The notes under the pieces are model-generated. The model was not told the DNA's origin. It saw nothing but the letters and a program-made list of their open reading frames with translations, and ran no database searches. Below are positions 16,204 through 23,658 of a stretch of DNA of 64,000 nucleotides, piece by piece. The translations under genes were made by a program, and so were the position numbers. Each line of letters starts with the position of its first letter. Position 1 is the first letter of the stretch. The DNA lies in NCBI RefSeq assembly GCF_014203715.1, contig NZ_JACHJP010000005.1, positions 483,877-547,876 of the forward strand, in the 5' to 3' direction. The stretch is from Streptosporangium saharense (GTDB lineage: Bacteria > Actinomycetota > Actinomycetes > Streptosporangiales > Streptosporangiaceae).

Positions 16204-17356
16204 CGACCTTGCTCAGTCCGCTCTGCCGCAACCATGCGGGAGCGACCCCGCGCAGGGCGCGCAGTGTCTCCACCGAGTCGGAATCCCGATAGGTCTGCGC
16301 CTGGGCGTACGCGACATCGAGCAGGAACCACGACTTCCAGGAGTCGGGAACCTGACCCGTCAACGGGACCCGCTTCGCGAGCCGCAGAACGGAACCCCAC
16401 TCACCGGCTGCGGCCTCCACCGCCACCGCCTGCATCGCCACCGCCGTCGGCCCGAACACCGACGTCCAGCGATTGCTGGAGTCCTCCCCGCTCCGCTGAG
16501 CCGCCGCACGGGCGACGGCCAACAGATCGCGGGCCGTGTCGAAACGCTCGTTGCGCGCCGCCGCGCTCGTCCCGGACAGCAACAGACCGCCGTACACGGC
16601 GATCTCGTTCGGCGAAGCCGTACGGAACCTCGGCTCAACCCTGTCAGCGGTGGCCAGCGCCACGTTCTGCGAGTCGTCCAGGCGGCCGGTACGGATGAAG
16701 ATCCAGCTGACACTGTTGGCGATCATCGCGGGAAGCAGGGGATCGTTCGACTCCCGCGCGCTCTGCTGCGCCCGGTCCAGGGCGAGGAGAGCCAGGTCCT
16801 CCATGCCGTTGCGCGCCATCACGTGCGCGCCGAGCTGCATCGTCTTGGACAGCACACCCCGGGCGCGGAGCGCGGTGCCGTTGGTGTGTTCGCGTACGGC
16901 GGTGCGAGCCTCGGCCAGCAGGCCGGGGAGGATCTCTCCCAACGCGCTCAGATCACCCTCGTGATAGATCGTCCACGCGTCACTGACGCTGCGCCGGAGC
17001 GCCGCCACATCCGGCGGAGTGTCCTCGGCGTCGGCCTCGGCAGACGGGATGAAGTCGGCGGCCGGGATCAGAGCACGGCGGATCGCCATGACCTTCGGAT
17101 CCCTGGCGCCCTCAGGGACGACACCGAGCAGGAGCGCCGTCGTGTCCAGGTCAAGCGCACGGGCGAGGGAGTTGATCGTGGAAATACGGGCCGACTGCCG
17201 CTGGTTCTGCTCAAGCTTGCGAATGGTGTGCACATTGACACCGGAACGCTCGGCCAGGATCTCCTGGGTGAGCCCTTCGATGGATCTGCGGGCTACCCTG
17301 AGCCGCTCACCGATGGTCATGTCCAGGCGGAGTTCTAAGGTGTTGCGGTCACGCAC
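16124..17356 (-). CDS. XRE-family helix-turn-helix regulator with TPR-like C-terminus
   Basis: 410 residues from the GTG at 17356 (GGAAGG about 11 nt upstream); the ATG at 17320 (MTIGERL) is an alternative with no ribosome site. Residues 25-77 form the Xre DNA-binding domain (RSIEGLTQEILAERSGVN, then IRKLEQNQR). Residues ~125-400 are helical and Ala/Leu-rich, consistent with TPR-like repeats. Such single-HTH/TPR proteins are abundant in Streptomyces relatives and often sit beside small peptide or NUDIX genes, responding to unknown signals. It is divergent from the DUF4143 ATPase, with the four 23-bp repeats between them, so it is a reasonable candidate to bind those repeats. Confidence 0.88.
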   Translation of the reverse strand: MRDRNTLELRLDMTIGERLRVARRSIEGLTQEILAERSGVNVHTIRKLEQNQRQSARISTINSLARALDLDTTALLLGVVPEGARDPKVMAIRRALIPAADFIPSAEADAEDTPPDVAALRRSVSDAWTIYHEGDLSALGEILPGLLAEARTAVREHTNGTALRARGVLSKTMQLGAHVMARNGMEDLALLALDRAQQSARESNDPLLPAMIANSVSWIFIRTGRLDDSQNVALATADRVEPRFRTASPNEIAVYGGLLLSGTSAAARNERFDTARDLLAVARAAAQRSGEDSSNRWTSVFGPTAVAMQAVAVEAAAGEWGSVLRLAKRVPLTGQVPDSWKSWFLLDVAYAQAQTYRDSDSVETLRALRGVAPAWLRQSGLSKVVIRELLARPHRPRGIVALADFVGVAH

Positions 17357-17517
17357 AGCCCTGCACCTTCCTGAAGCTCGACATCTTCAGGGTAGGCGCG
17401 CGCCCCCCTGTCTTTCAGGGCGAAAACACGGATCCCAGGCCACGAGCCCACGACTCTTCCCGAAGGCGAACCCGGGACGAAACACCTCCGGAAGGCTCCC
17501 GGCAGTCCCGGCCCCTG

Positions 17518-17609
17518 AGCGACTATCTCACCACCAAAGTAGCGACCATCTCACCGTCAACCCAGCGACTATTTCACCGTCAGGGCAGCGACTATCTCAC
17601 CACGGCATG
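17518..17609. repeat. Four tandem 23-bp repeats upstream of the DUF4143 ATPase
   Basis: Exact 23-bp periodicity: units begin at 17518, 17541, 17564 and 17587. The shared core is AGCGACTATCTCACC with variants CCATC and TATTT. The last five bases of each unit vary. The array ends 14 bp before the ATPase ATG and covers its ribosome-site and promoter region. The unit length is not a multiple of three, so it is not a coding repeat. It looks like a multi-site operator. Confidence 0.88.
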
Positions 17610-17623
17610 TCATGATGAGGAGC

Positions 17624-18889
17624 ATGGTCGCTACCCCGCTCGGACGTCTGGTCCATCGGCATGCGGAGCAGGCGGTCGTCGACGCCCTGTCCGACACGCG
17701 CGTCGTCCTGGTCAACGGCGCACGGCAGTCGGGCAAGAGCACACTGGTCCGGCGGCTCGCCAAAGCGGAGGGCACCGAGTGGCGTGACCTCGATGATCCG
17801 CTGACCCTGCAGGCCGCGCTGAGCGACCCCGGTGGTTTCGTCGACTTTCCTGGGCCGATGGTCATCGACGAGATCCAGCGCGCTCCGGAACTGCTTCTCG
17901 CCATCAAGTCCCAGGTCGACGCCGACCCGAGGCCCGGCAGATATCTGCTCACCGGCTCCTCCCGGCTCCTCGCGCTGCGCGGTCTGCCGGACACGCTGCC
18001 CGGGCGGATGGAGACCATCGAACTGTGGCCCTTCGCGCAGGGCGAGATCGACGGCCGTCCCGACGGCTTCATCGACGCGGTCTTCACGCAGGGCCCGGCC
18101 CTTCGGCACACCTCCCAACTCAGCAGGGCCGACTACGCGGACCGCCTGGTCCGGGGTGGTTACCCCGAGGCCGTCGCCCGCACCAACCCCCGGCGCAGGC
18201 AGCGGTTCTTCGACTCCTACGTCGGCGATCTGATCAACCGTGACGTGATGCAGCTGTCGGAGATCGAGCGCATCGCGGAACTGCGCGCGTTGATCAGATC
18301 GCTGGCGGCTCGATCCGGCCAACTCCTCGTGGTTCAGGCGCTGGGCCGAGAGCTCGGGTTGCCCGGCACCACCACCGCCAGATTCCTGGCGCTGCTGGAG
18401 GAGGTCTTCCTGATCAAGCGAATCCCCGCCTGGTCGAAGAACATCAGCAGCCGAGCCATTCACACGCCCAAGGTCGCCTTCGCCGACTCGGGGGTGGCCG
18501 CGAACCTTCTCGGTGTCGACGCGCGCAGTCTTCTCCGTCCCGGTTCCGCGTTCGGTCCCCTGCTGGAGGGGTTCGTCCTGATGGAGCTGGCCCGGCAGGC
18601 GACCTGGGCCGACACGCTGGTCGACCTGTACCACTACCGGACCAAGGACAAGGTCGAGGTGGACGCCGTGCTGGAGAGCCGTCAGGGGCAGGTCGTGGGC
18701 GTCGAGATCAAGGCAGCCTCAACCGTACGGCCGGACGACTTCAGAGGGCTCCACCACCTTGCCGAACGGGTGGGCACCGACTTCGTCGCCGGACTGGTCC
18801 TGCACACCGGCGCCCAGACCTTCTCCTTCGGAGACCGGATGCTGGCCGTTCCGGTCAGTGCACTGTGGGAGACGGCGGCTGGAAGCTAG
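17624..18889 (+). CDS. AAA-type ATPase with DUF4143 nuclease-like C-terminus
   Basis: 421 residues from the ATG at 17624, which has GAGGAG just upstream; an ATG at 17612 does not. The N-terminal ATPase has Walker A GARQSGKST (about 32-40) and Walker B MVIDEIQRAPELL (about 83-95), with a sensor TGSSR. The C-terminal half is the DUF4143 region, including DLINRDVMQLSEIER and the KDKVEVDAVLE...VGVEIKAAS motif, which resembles a PD-(D/E)xK nuclease core (D-x-E-x-K). These proteins are widespread, often horizontally moved and of unknown role; defence or cell-cell conflict has been suggested for relatives. It converges with the methyltransferase gene, overlapping it by 4 bp. Confidence 0.88.
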   Translation: MVATPLGRLVHRHAEQAVVDALSDTRVVLVNGARQSGKSTLVRRLAKAEGTEWRDLDDPLTLQAALSDPGGFVDFPGPMVIDEIQRAPELLLAIKSQVDADPRPGRYLLTGSSRLLALRGLPDTLPGRMETIELWPFAQGEIDGRPDGFIDAVFTQGPALRHTSQLSRADYADRLVRGGYPEAVARTNPRRRQRFFDSYVGDLINRDVMQLSEIERIAELRALIRSLAARSGQLLVVQALGRELGLPGTTTARFLALLEEVFLIKRIPAWSKNISSRAIHTPKVAFADSGVAANLLGVDARSLLRPGSAFGPLLEGFVLMELARQATWADTLVDLYHYRTKDKVEVDAVLESRQGQVVGVEIKAASTVRPDDFRGLHHLAERVGTDFVAGLVLHTGAQTFSFGDRMLAVPVSALWETAAGS

Positions 18890-20037
18890 CGGGGGAGCGG
18901 GGACGAGGGGGCGCGGAGCCAGGGGGTTTGGAAGCCGGTGGGGGTGATGGTCAGGCCGAACTCCTCGTGGGATGGGCTGCCTTGAGTTTTCCACCAGCGG
19001 TAGGCGGCCTCGATCTCGTTCCACAGGTCGCGTGGCCCGCCCTGGAACACCTCGGACCTCGCCGGGTTGTCGTCGAGGAACGCCATCGCCCAGGACCGGT
19101 CGGCCGGGCCGTACAGCCAGATGACGGATCTGCCGCGTGGGTCGTGGCCGGAGAAATGCACGCAGCCGGGCACCAGCAGGCCGAGGGCGAACTCGACGGG
19201 GGCGAACGGGTCATTCCCGCCCATGACGTCGGCGGTGAGGGCTGTCCCCGACCTGCGGGTGTCGTCGGGCCAGGTGTCACCGGGGATGTAGTCGGCGGGG
19301 TCGGGCCGCTCACCGCGCTGGGAGCGGATGTGCATGAACCGGGTGGCGCCGACGAAGTGGCCACTCGCGGTGCCGTCGTCGCCGACGACCAGGCGGACGG
19401 CGGCGTTCTGCCCGCTGTATTCGGTCCCCCACGGCAGCACGATCACCCCGCCAGGGCGGGTCTGCTCGATCCACGCGCGGGGGACCTCCCGGACTCCCGC
19501 CGTCACGAGCATCCGGTCGTACGGCGCCCGCCCTGGCTGGCCGAGCAGGCCGTCACCGGTGACGACCTCCGGGTGCCAACCGGCGATCGCCAGGGCCTTG
19601 CGCGCGGCCTCGGCGACCGCCGCGTCCACCTCGACCGAGACGACGTTCTCCTCGCCGAGCCGGGCTGACAGCAGGGCGGCGCACCAGCCGGTTCCGGTGC
19701 CGATTTCGAGCACCTTCGCGCCGTCGAACACCGACAGTTCGGTGAGCATGTCGAACACCAGGCTGGGCATCGAACTCGAACTGGTCGCCAGCGTGCCGCG
19801 CTCGGGGCCGGTGTGATGGCCGTCGTCCCACTGGGTGACGATGGGCACGTCCGTATCCGCCCAGCGCTGCCATTCCTCGGGGTCGTCGGCCCGGGAGACC
19901 ACGATGCGTTCTCCTTCGACGGAGGGCCACATCATCTCGGGCAGGAACAATCGCCGGGGAGCCGCCTCCAACGGCGCCTCCCATTCGGCCGTCAGCACAT
20001 CGGAATCGCGCAGTAGCTCGCGCAGGGAATCGCTCAT
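18886..20037 (-). CDS. PIMT-like SAM-dependent methyltransferase coupled to a small peptide gene
   Basis: 383 residues. The Rossmann methyltransferase core is at about 75-220: a PIMT-like pre-motif (TLATSSSSMPSLVFDMLTEL), motif I VLEIGTGTGWCAALLS and an acidic VEVD after strand 2. This resembles protein-L-isoaspartate methyltransferase, but the protein is about 170 residues longer, with an extra N-terminal part and a C-terminal domain (about 230-383) that I cannot name. Similar long PIMT-like enzymes act in some peptide natural-product pathways by methylating Asp side chains. Its ATG overlaps the stop of a 42-residue peptide gene (ATGA), so the peptide is a possible substrate. Confidence 0.82.
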   Translation of the reverse strand: MSDSLRELLRDSDVLTAEWEAPLEAAPRRLFLPEMMWPSVEGERIVVSRADDPEEWQRWADTDVPIVTQWDDGHHTGPERGTLATSSSSMPSLVFDMLTELSVFDGAKVLEIGTGTGWCAALLSARLGEENVVSVEVDAAVAEAARKALAIAGWHPEVVTGDGLLGQPGRAPYDRMLVTAGVREVPRAWIEQTRPGGVIVLPWGTEYSGQNAAVRLVVGDDGTASGHFVGATRFMHIRSQRGERPDPADYIPGDTWPDDTRRSGTALTADVMGGNDPFAPVEFALGLLVPGCVHFSGHDPRGRSVIWLYGPADRSWAMAFLDDNPARSEVFQGGPRDLWNEIEAAYRWWKTQGSPSHEEFGLTITPTGFQTPWLRAPSSPLPR

Positions 20038-20162
20038 TTCTTCGGGGCGGGCTTCGGCTTCTCGTGCTTTCCCGGCTTCGTCGAGTGGTCAGACTGCTCC
20101 GGCGTCAGCTCGCCTGGCTTGAGAGGTACGGTCTCGGCGGGTTTTCCCGAGTGGTCTCCCAT
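20034..20162 (-). CDS. 42-residue Lys/Pro-rich peptide upstream of the methyltransferase
   Basis: A short gene with a good ribosome site (AGAAAGG, 8 nt from the ATG). The peptide begins MGDHSGKPAETV and ends KPKPAPKK. It is rich in Lys, Pro, Glu and His, has no cysteine and no hydrophobic segment, and contains two aspartates (residues 3 and 25, the second in SDHSTKPG). Its stop overlaps the methyltransferase start, forcing translational coupling. Its size, position and simple composition make it a candidate modified peptide or a short regulatory/adaptor protein. No homology is recognised. Confidence 0.6.
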   Translation of the reverse strand: MGDHSGKPAETVPLKPGELTPEQSDHSTKPGKHEKPKPAPKK

Positions 20163-20451
20163 GTCCCTGGCCTTTCTCTTCTCTGCGGATTCACCGCTGA
20201 CCGTAAGGCTGGAACAGGACGGTGAACAGGGATATACGAGTTGGGTATACGTCGTTTTCCCTGGAAGGCCGGTATCAAATGTGGACGACCGGTGACACCT
20301 ATCGTGAATGAATCGCCATTCGCGATATCGAAGTCCGGTGGCAGTGCTTTTCCTGTGGGCGCGTTCCGGGGCACGGCCCCCAGCGAAGAGACGGGGCCGG
20401 AGGGGCGGAGTCGGCACGATCATCGTCCGGGATCTGGTGGAATGACGAGTT
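20163..20451. promoter_or_regulatory. Divergent promoter region between the peptide gene and adnA
   Basis: About 290 bp, AT-richer around 20225-20285, with two similar TATACG elements (GATATACG and GTATACG) about 15 bp apart, possible -10 regions. No LexA-type box is evident upstream of adnA. Confidence 0.4.
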
Positions 20452-23400
20452 GTGAGTGGTCAGGGCTGGCGGTTGGTGCGTCGTGTGGGCGCTGGGAGGG
20501 CTGTTGCCCCCGTGCTCGACGAGCACCAGCGGGCGGTTGTCGCGCATGAGAGCGGCCCGATGCTGGTCCTGGCCGGGCCGGGGAGCGGCAAGACGACCAC
20601 GATCGTGGAGAGCGTCGTCGACCGGATCGAGCGCAGGGGGACGGACCCCGAGCGGGTGCTCGTCCTGACCTACAGCCGCAAGGCCGCCGAGGAGTTGCGG
20701 GAGCGCATCACGGCACGCGTGCGCCGTACGACCAGGACACCGCTCGCGCTGACCTTCCACAGTTACGCCTACGCGCTGCTGCGCCGCGAGGCCGTACTGG
20801 CAGGAAACATCGCGCCCCGGGTGCTGACCGCGCCCGAGCAGCTGCTGGAGATCCGCCGTCTGCTCCACGGCGAGCTTGAGGACGGCGCCCCGCTGTGGCC
20901 GCAGGACATGCGGGAGGCGCTCAGGACCAGGGGGTTCGCCCAGGAGCTGCGTGACTTCCTGGCCCGTGCCTCGGAACGCGGTCTGGACGGTGAGGACGTG
21001 GTCGCGCTCGGCCGGGCGCACGGGCGTCCCGACTGGGTGGCGGCGGGCCGGTTCGCGGGCCGTTACCAGGCGCGGTTCGACCTCGATCTGGAGCCGGTGC
21101 TCGACTACGCCGACCTGATCCGGGCCGCCGGGGCGCTGTTGACGGATCCCGAGGTACGGCTGCGCGAGCGTTCGGCCTACGACGCGGTCTTCGTGGACGA
21201 GTACCAGGACACCGACCCCTCCCAGGAGTTCCTGCTGGGGCAGCTCGCGGGGGAGGGGCGTGACCTGGTCGTGGTCGGCGACCCCGACCAGTCGATCTAC
21301 GGGTTCCGTGGCGCGGATGTGCGCGGGATCATGGAGTTCCCCGACCGGTTCAGGAGGAAGGACGGCGGCAAGGCCCCCGTCGTCGCGCTGCGGGTCTGCC
21401 GCCGCAGCGGTTCCGAGCTGCTGAAGGCCTCGCGCCGGGTGACGGCCCGCCTGCCGGTTCCTCCCGGGGGCGCCGGGCACCGCGACCTGAAGCCGTTGCC
21501 GGACGCCGACCCGGGCGAGGTCAACGTCGTGGTCGCCGACGGCGAGGCGCAGGAGGCGGCGCTGGTGGCCGACACGCTGCGCAGGGCCCACCTGCTGGAC
21601 GGTGTCCCGTGGTCGCGGATGGCGGTGCTGGTGCGTTCGGCGACCCGTCAGCTCCCGCTGCTGCGCAGGGCGCTGGTCGCGGCCGGGGTGCCGGTCGCGG
21701 TCAGCGCGGGTGAGCTGCCGCTGTTCCAGGAGCCGGGGGTGCGCCCGCTGATCAGGCTGATCCAGGTCGCGCTTGACCCGGAGATCCTGGACGAGGCGAT
21801 GGCCGAGGAACTGCTGACCGGGGCGCTCGGCGGCACCGACATGATCGGGGTGCGGCGGCTGCGCAGGGCGTTGCGCGTCGCCGAGCACGAGGCCGTGACC
21901 AGCCCCGAGGAGCACGACCTCGACGACCCGGCCCCCGCGACCGACCCCCGCTCCTCGGGCGAGCTGCTGGTGGCCGCGCTGAAGGACGCGCGGGAACTGG
22001 TCAGGATCGAGCCGCACGTCGCGCTCCCCGCCGAACGGCTCGCCAGGCTCATCGCGGGTGCCGCCGAGGTCGTACGGCGTGGCGGCACGGCCGAGGACGT
22101 GCTGTGGGGCGTCTGGAGCGCGACCGAGCTGGCGGAGCGGTGGAGCGAGACGAGCCTGTCGGGCGGGTTCAGGGGCACGATGGCCGACCGTGACCTCGAC
22201 GCGGTCGTGGCGCTGTTCGACTACGCGGCGGGCTTCGTGGACCGGCTGCCGCACGCGGGCGTCGAGGTGTTCGTCGAGGACCTCGTCGCACGGGAGATCC
22301 CCGGCGACTCCCTGGCCGAGCGCGCCCCCGACAGCGAGGCGGTGCGCATCATGACCGCGCACCGCTCCAAGGGCCTCGAATGGGACGTCGTGGTTGTCGC
22401 CGGGGTGCAGGAGGGGGCCTGGCCCGACCTGCGGCTGCGGGGATCGGTGCTGGGCACCGACGAGATGGTCGCCAAGGCTGCCGGTTCCGAGCACGAGAAC
22501 CCCGCGGCCGTCGCGGCGGCGCTGGCCTCGCAGATGCTGGCCGAGGAGCGGCGGCTGTTCTACGTGGCGGCGACCAGGGCCAGGAGGAAACTGGTCGTCA
22601 CCGCCGTCGGAGGGGACGACGCCGACGAGCGGCCCTCCAGGTTCCTGGCCGAGCTGGCCCCCGGCGAGACGGGGGAGACGGTCGTGGACGAGCGCTCCCG
22701 CTGGCTGAGCATGTCCGCGCTGGTCGCCGACCTGCGCTCGGCCGTCTCCGACCCGACGCGGCCCCAGGCGCTGCGCGGGGCCGCCGCCGCGCACCTGGCC
22801 AGGCTCGCCGCCGCCGGGGTGCCGGGCGCGCACCCCAACGAGTGGTACGCGCTGACGGAGATCTCCGACGAGCGTCCGCTGCGCTGGCCGGACGACATCG
22901 TGCGGGTCTCGCCGTCCGCCGTGGAGAACTTCACCAAGTGCGGCCTGCGCTGGCTGCTGGAGACCTCCGTGGGCGCGGGCGGCACCGACGTCGCCAGGGG
23001 TCTGGGCACGGTCATTCACGCCCTGGCGGTGCTCGCGGCGACCGGCGAGGGGGCCGAGGAGGCGCTCGCCAAGCGGCTCGACGACGTCTGGCACGAGCTG
23101 GACTTCGGCGGCGCGTGGTACAACCGCAAGCAGCGCAAGGTCGCCGAGGAGATGGTCTCCCGGTTCCTGCGCTGGCAGCGGGAGAACCCCAGGGAGCTCA
23201 TCGCCCTTGAGGAGTCGTTCGTCGCCACGGTCTCCGAGGGCGTGCAGATCAAGGGACGGGTCGACCGGGTCGAGCGCGACGGCGAGGGCCGGGCGGTGAT
23301 CATCGACATCAAGACCGGCAAGCACGGCCCCAAGGAGGCCGACCTCGAACGCCACCCCCAGCTCGGGGTCTACCAGCTCGCCGCGCTGCTCGGCGCCTTC

Positions 23401-23658
23401 GAACGCCACGGGATGACCGAGCCCGGCGGCGCCGCCCTGGTGCAGGTCGGCGACGCCGCGACCAAGAACGCCGCGAAGGAACAGGCCCAGATCCCGCTGG
23501 CCGACGACACCGATCCGGGCTGGGCACGTGACATGGTGGACACCGTGGCAGCCGGGATGTCCGGCCCCGTCTTCCACGCGAAGGTCAACGACGGCTGCCG
23601 TACGTGTGCCGTGCGGGCGAGCTGCCCGGTCAGCAAGAACGGAGACCAGGTGTGCTGA
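20452..23658 (+). CDS. adnA: ATP-dependent helicase-nuclease subunit AdnA
   Basis: 1068 residues from the GTG at 20452; the ribosome site is weak and a start slightly downstream is possible. The N-terminal UvrD/Rep motor has Walker A GPGSGKT (about 42-48), Walker B DEYQDTD (about 248), SIYGFRGAD, and motif V/VI (TAHRSKGLEWDVVVV, YVAATRAR). The C-terminal RecB-like nuclease (about 820-1068) has GRVDRVE and the D-x-K of VIIDIKTGK. Four cysteines (NFTKCG, then C-x2-C-x5-C in CRTCAVRASCPV) match the iron-sulfur staple pattern of AddB-type nucleases. With AdnB it forms the actinobacterial heterodimer that resects double-strand breaks. Confidence 0.94.
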   Translation: MSGQGWRLVRRVGAGRAVAPVLDEHQRAVVAHESGPMLVLAGPGSGKTTTIVESVVDRIERRGTDPERVLVLTYSRKAAEELRERITARVRRTTRTPLALTFHSYAYALLRREAVLAGNIAPRVLTAPEQLLEIRRLLHGELEDGAPLWPQDMREALRTRGFAQELRDFLARASERGLDGEDVVALGRAHGRPDWVAAGRFAGRYQARFDLDLEPVLDYADLIRAAGALLTDPEVRLRERSAYDAVFVDEYQDTDPSQEFLLGQLAGEGRDLVVVGDPDQSIYGFRGADVRGIMEFPDRFRRKDGGKAPVVALRVCRRSGSELLKASRRVTARLPVPPGGAGHRDLKPLPDADPGEVNVVVADGEAQEAALVADTLRRAHLLDGVPWSRMAVLVRSATRQLPLLRRALVAAGVPVAVSAGELPLFQEPGVRPLIRLIQVALDPEILDEAMAEELLTGALGGTDMIGVRRLRRALRVAEHEAVTSPEEHDLDDPAPATDPRSSGELLVAALKDARELVRIEPHVALPAERLARLIAGAAEVVRRGGTAEDVLWGVWSATELAERWSETSLSGGFRGTMADRDLDAVVALFDYAAGFVDRLPHAGVEVFVEDLVAREIPGDSLAERAPDSEAVRIMTAHRSKGLEWDVVVVAGVQEGAWPDLRLRGSVLGTDEMVAKAAGSEHENPAAVAAALASQMLAEERRLFYVAATRARRKLVVTAVGGDDADERPSRFLAELAPGETGETVVDERSRWLSMSALVADLRSAVSDPTRPQALRGAAAAHLARLAAAGVPGAHPNEWYALTEISDERPLRWPDDIVRVSPSAVENFTKCGLRWLLETSVGAGGTDVARGLGTVIHALAVLAATGEGAEEALAKRLDDVWHELDFGGAWYNRKQRKVAEEMVSRFLRWQRENPRELIALEESFVATVSEGVQIKGRVDRVERDGEGRAVIIDIKTGKHGPKEADLERHPQLGVYQLAALLGAFERHGMTEPGGAALVQVGDAATKNAAKEQAQIPLADDTDPGWARDMVDTVAAGMSGPVFHAKVNDGCRTCAVRASCPVSKNGDQVC

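Noticed and set aside
20299..23577. Very long minus-strand frame opposite adnA
   Set aside because: A GC-rich composition artefact. The plus strand has all helicase and nuclease motifs, and the antisense product is low-complexity.
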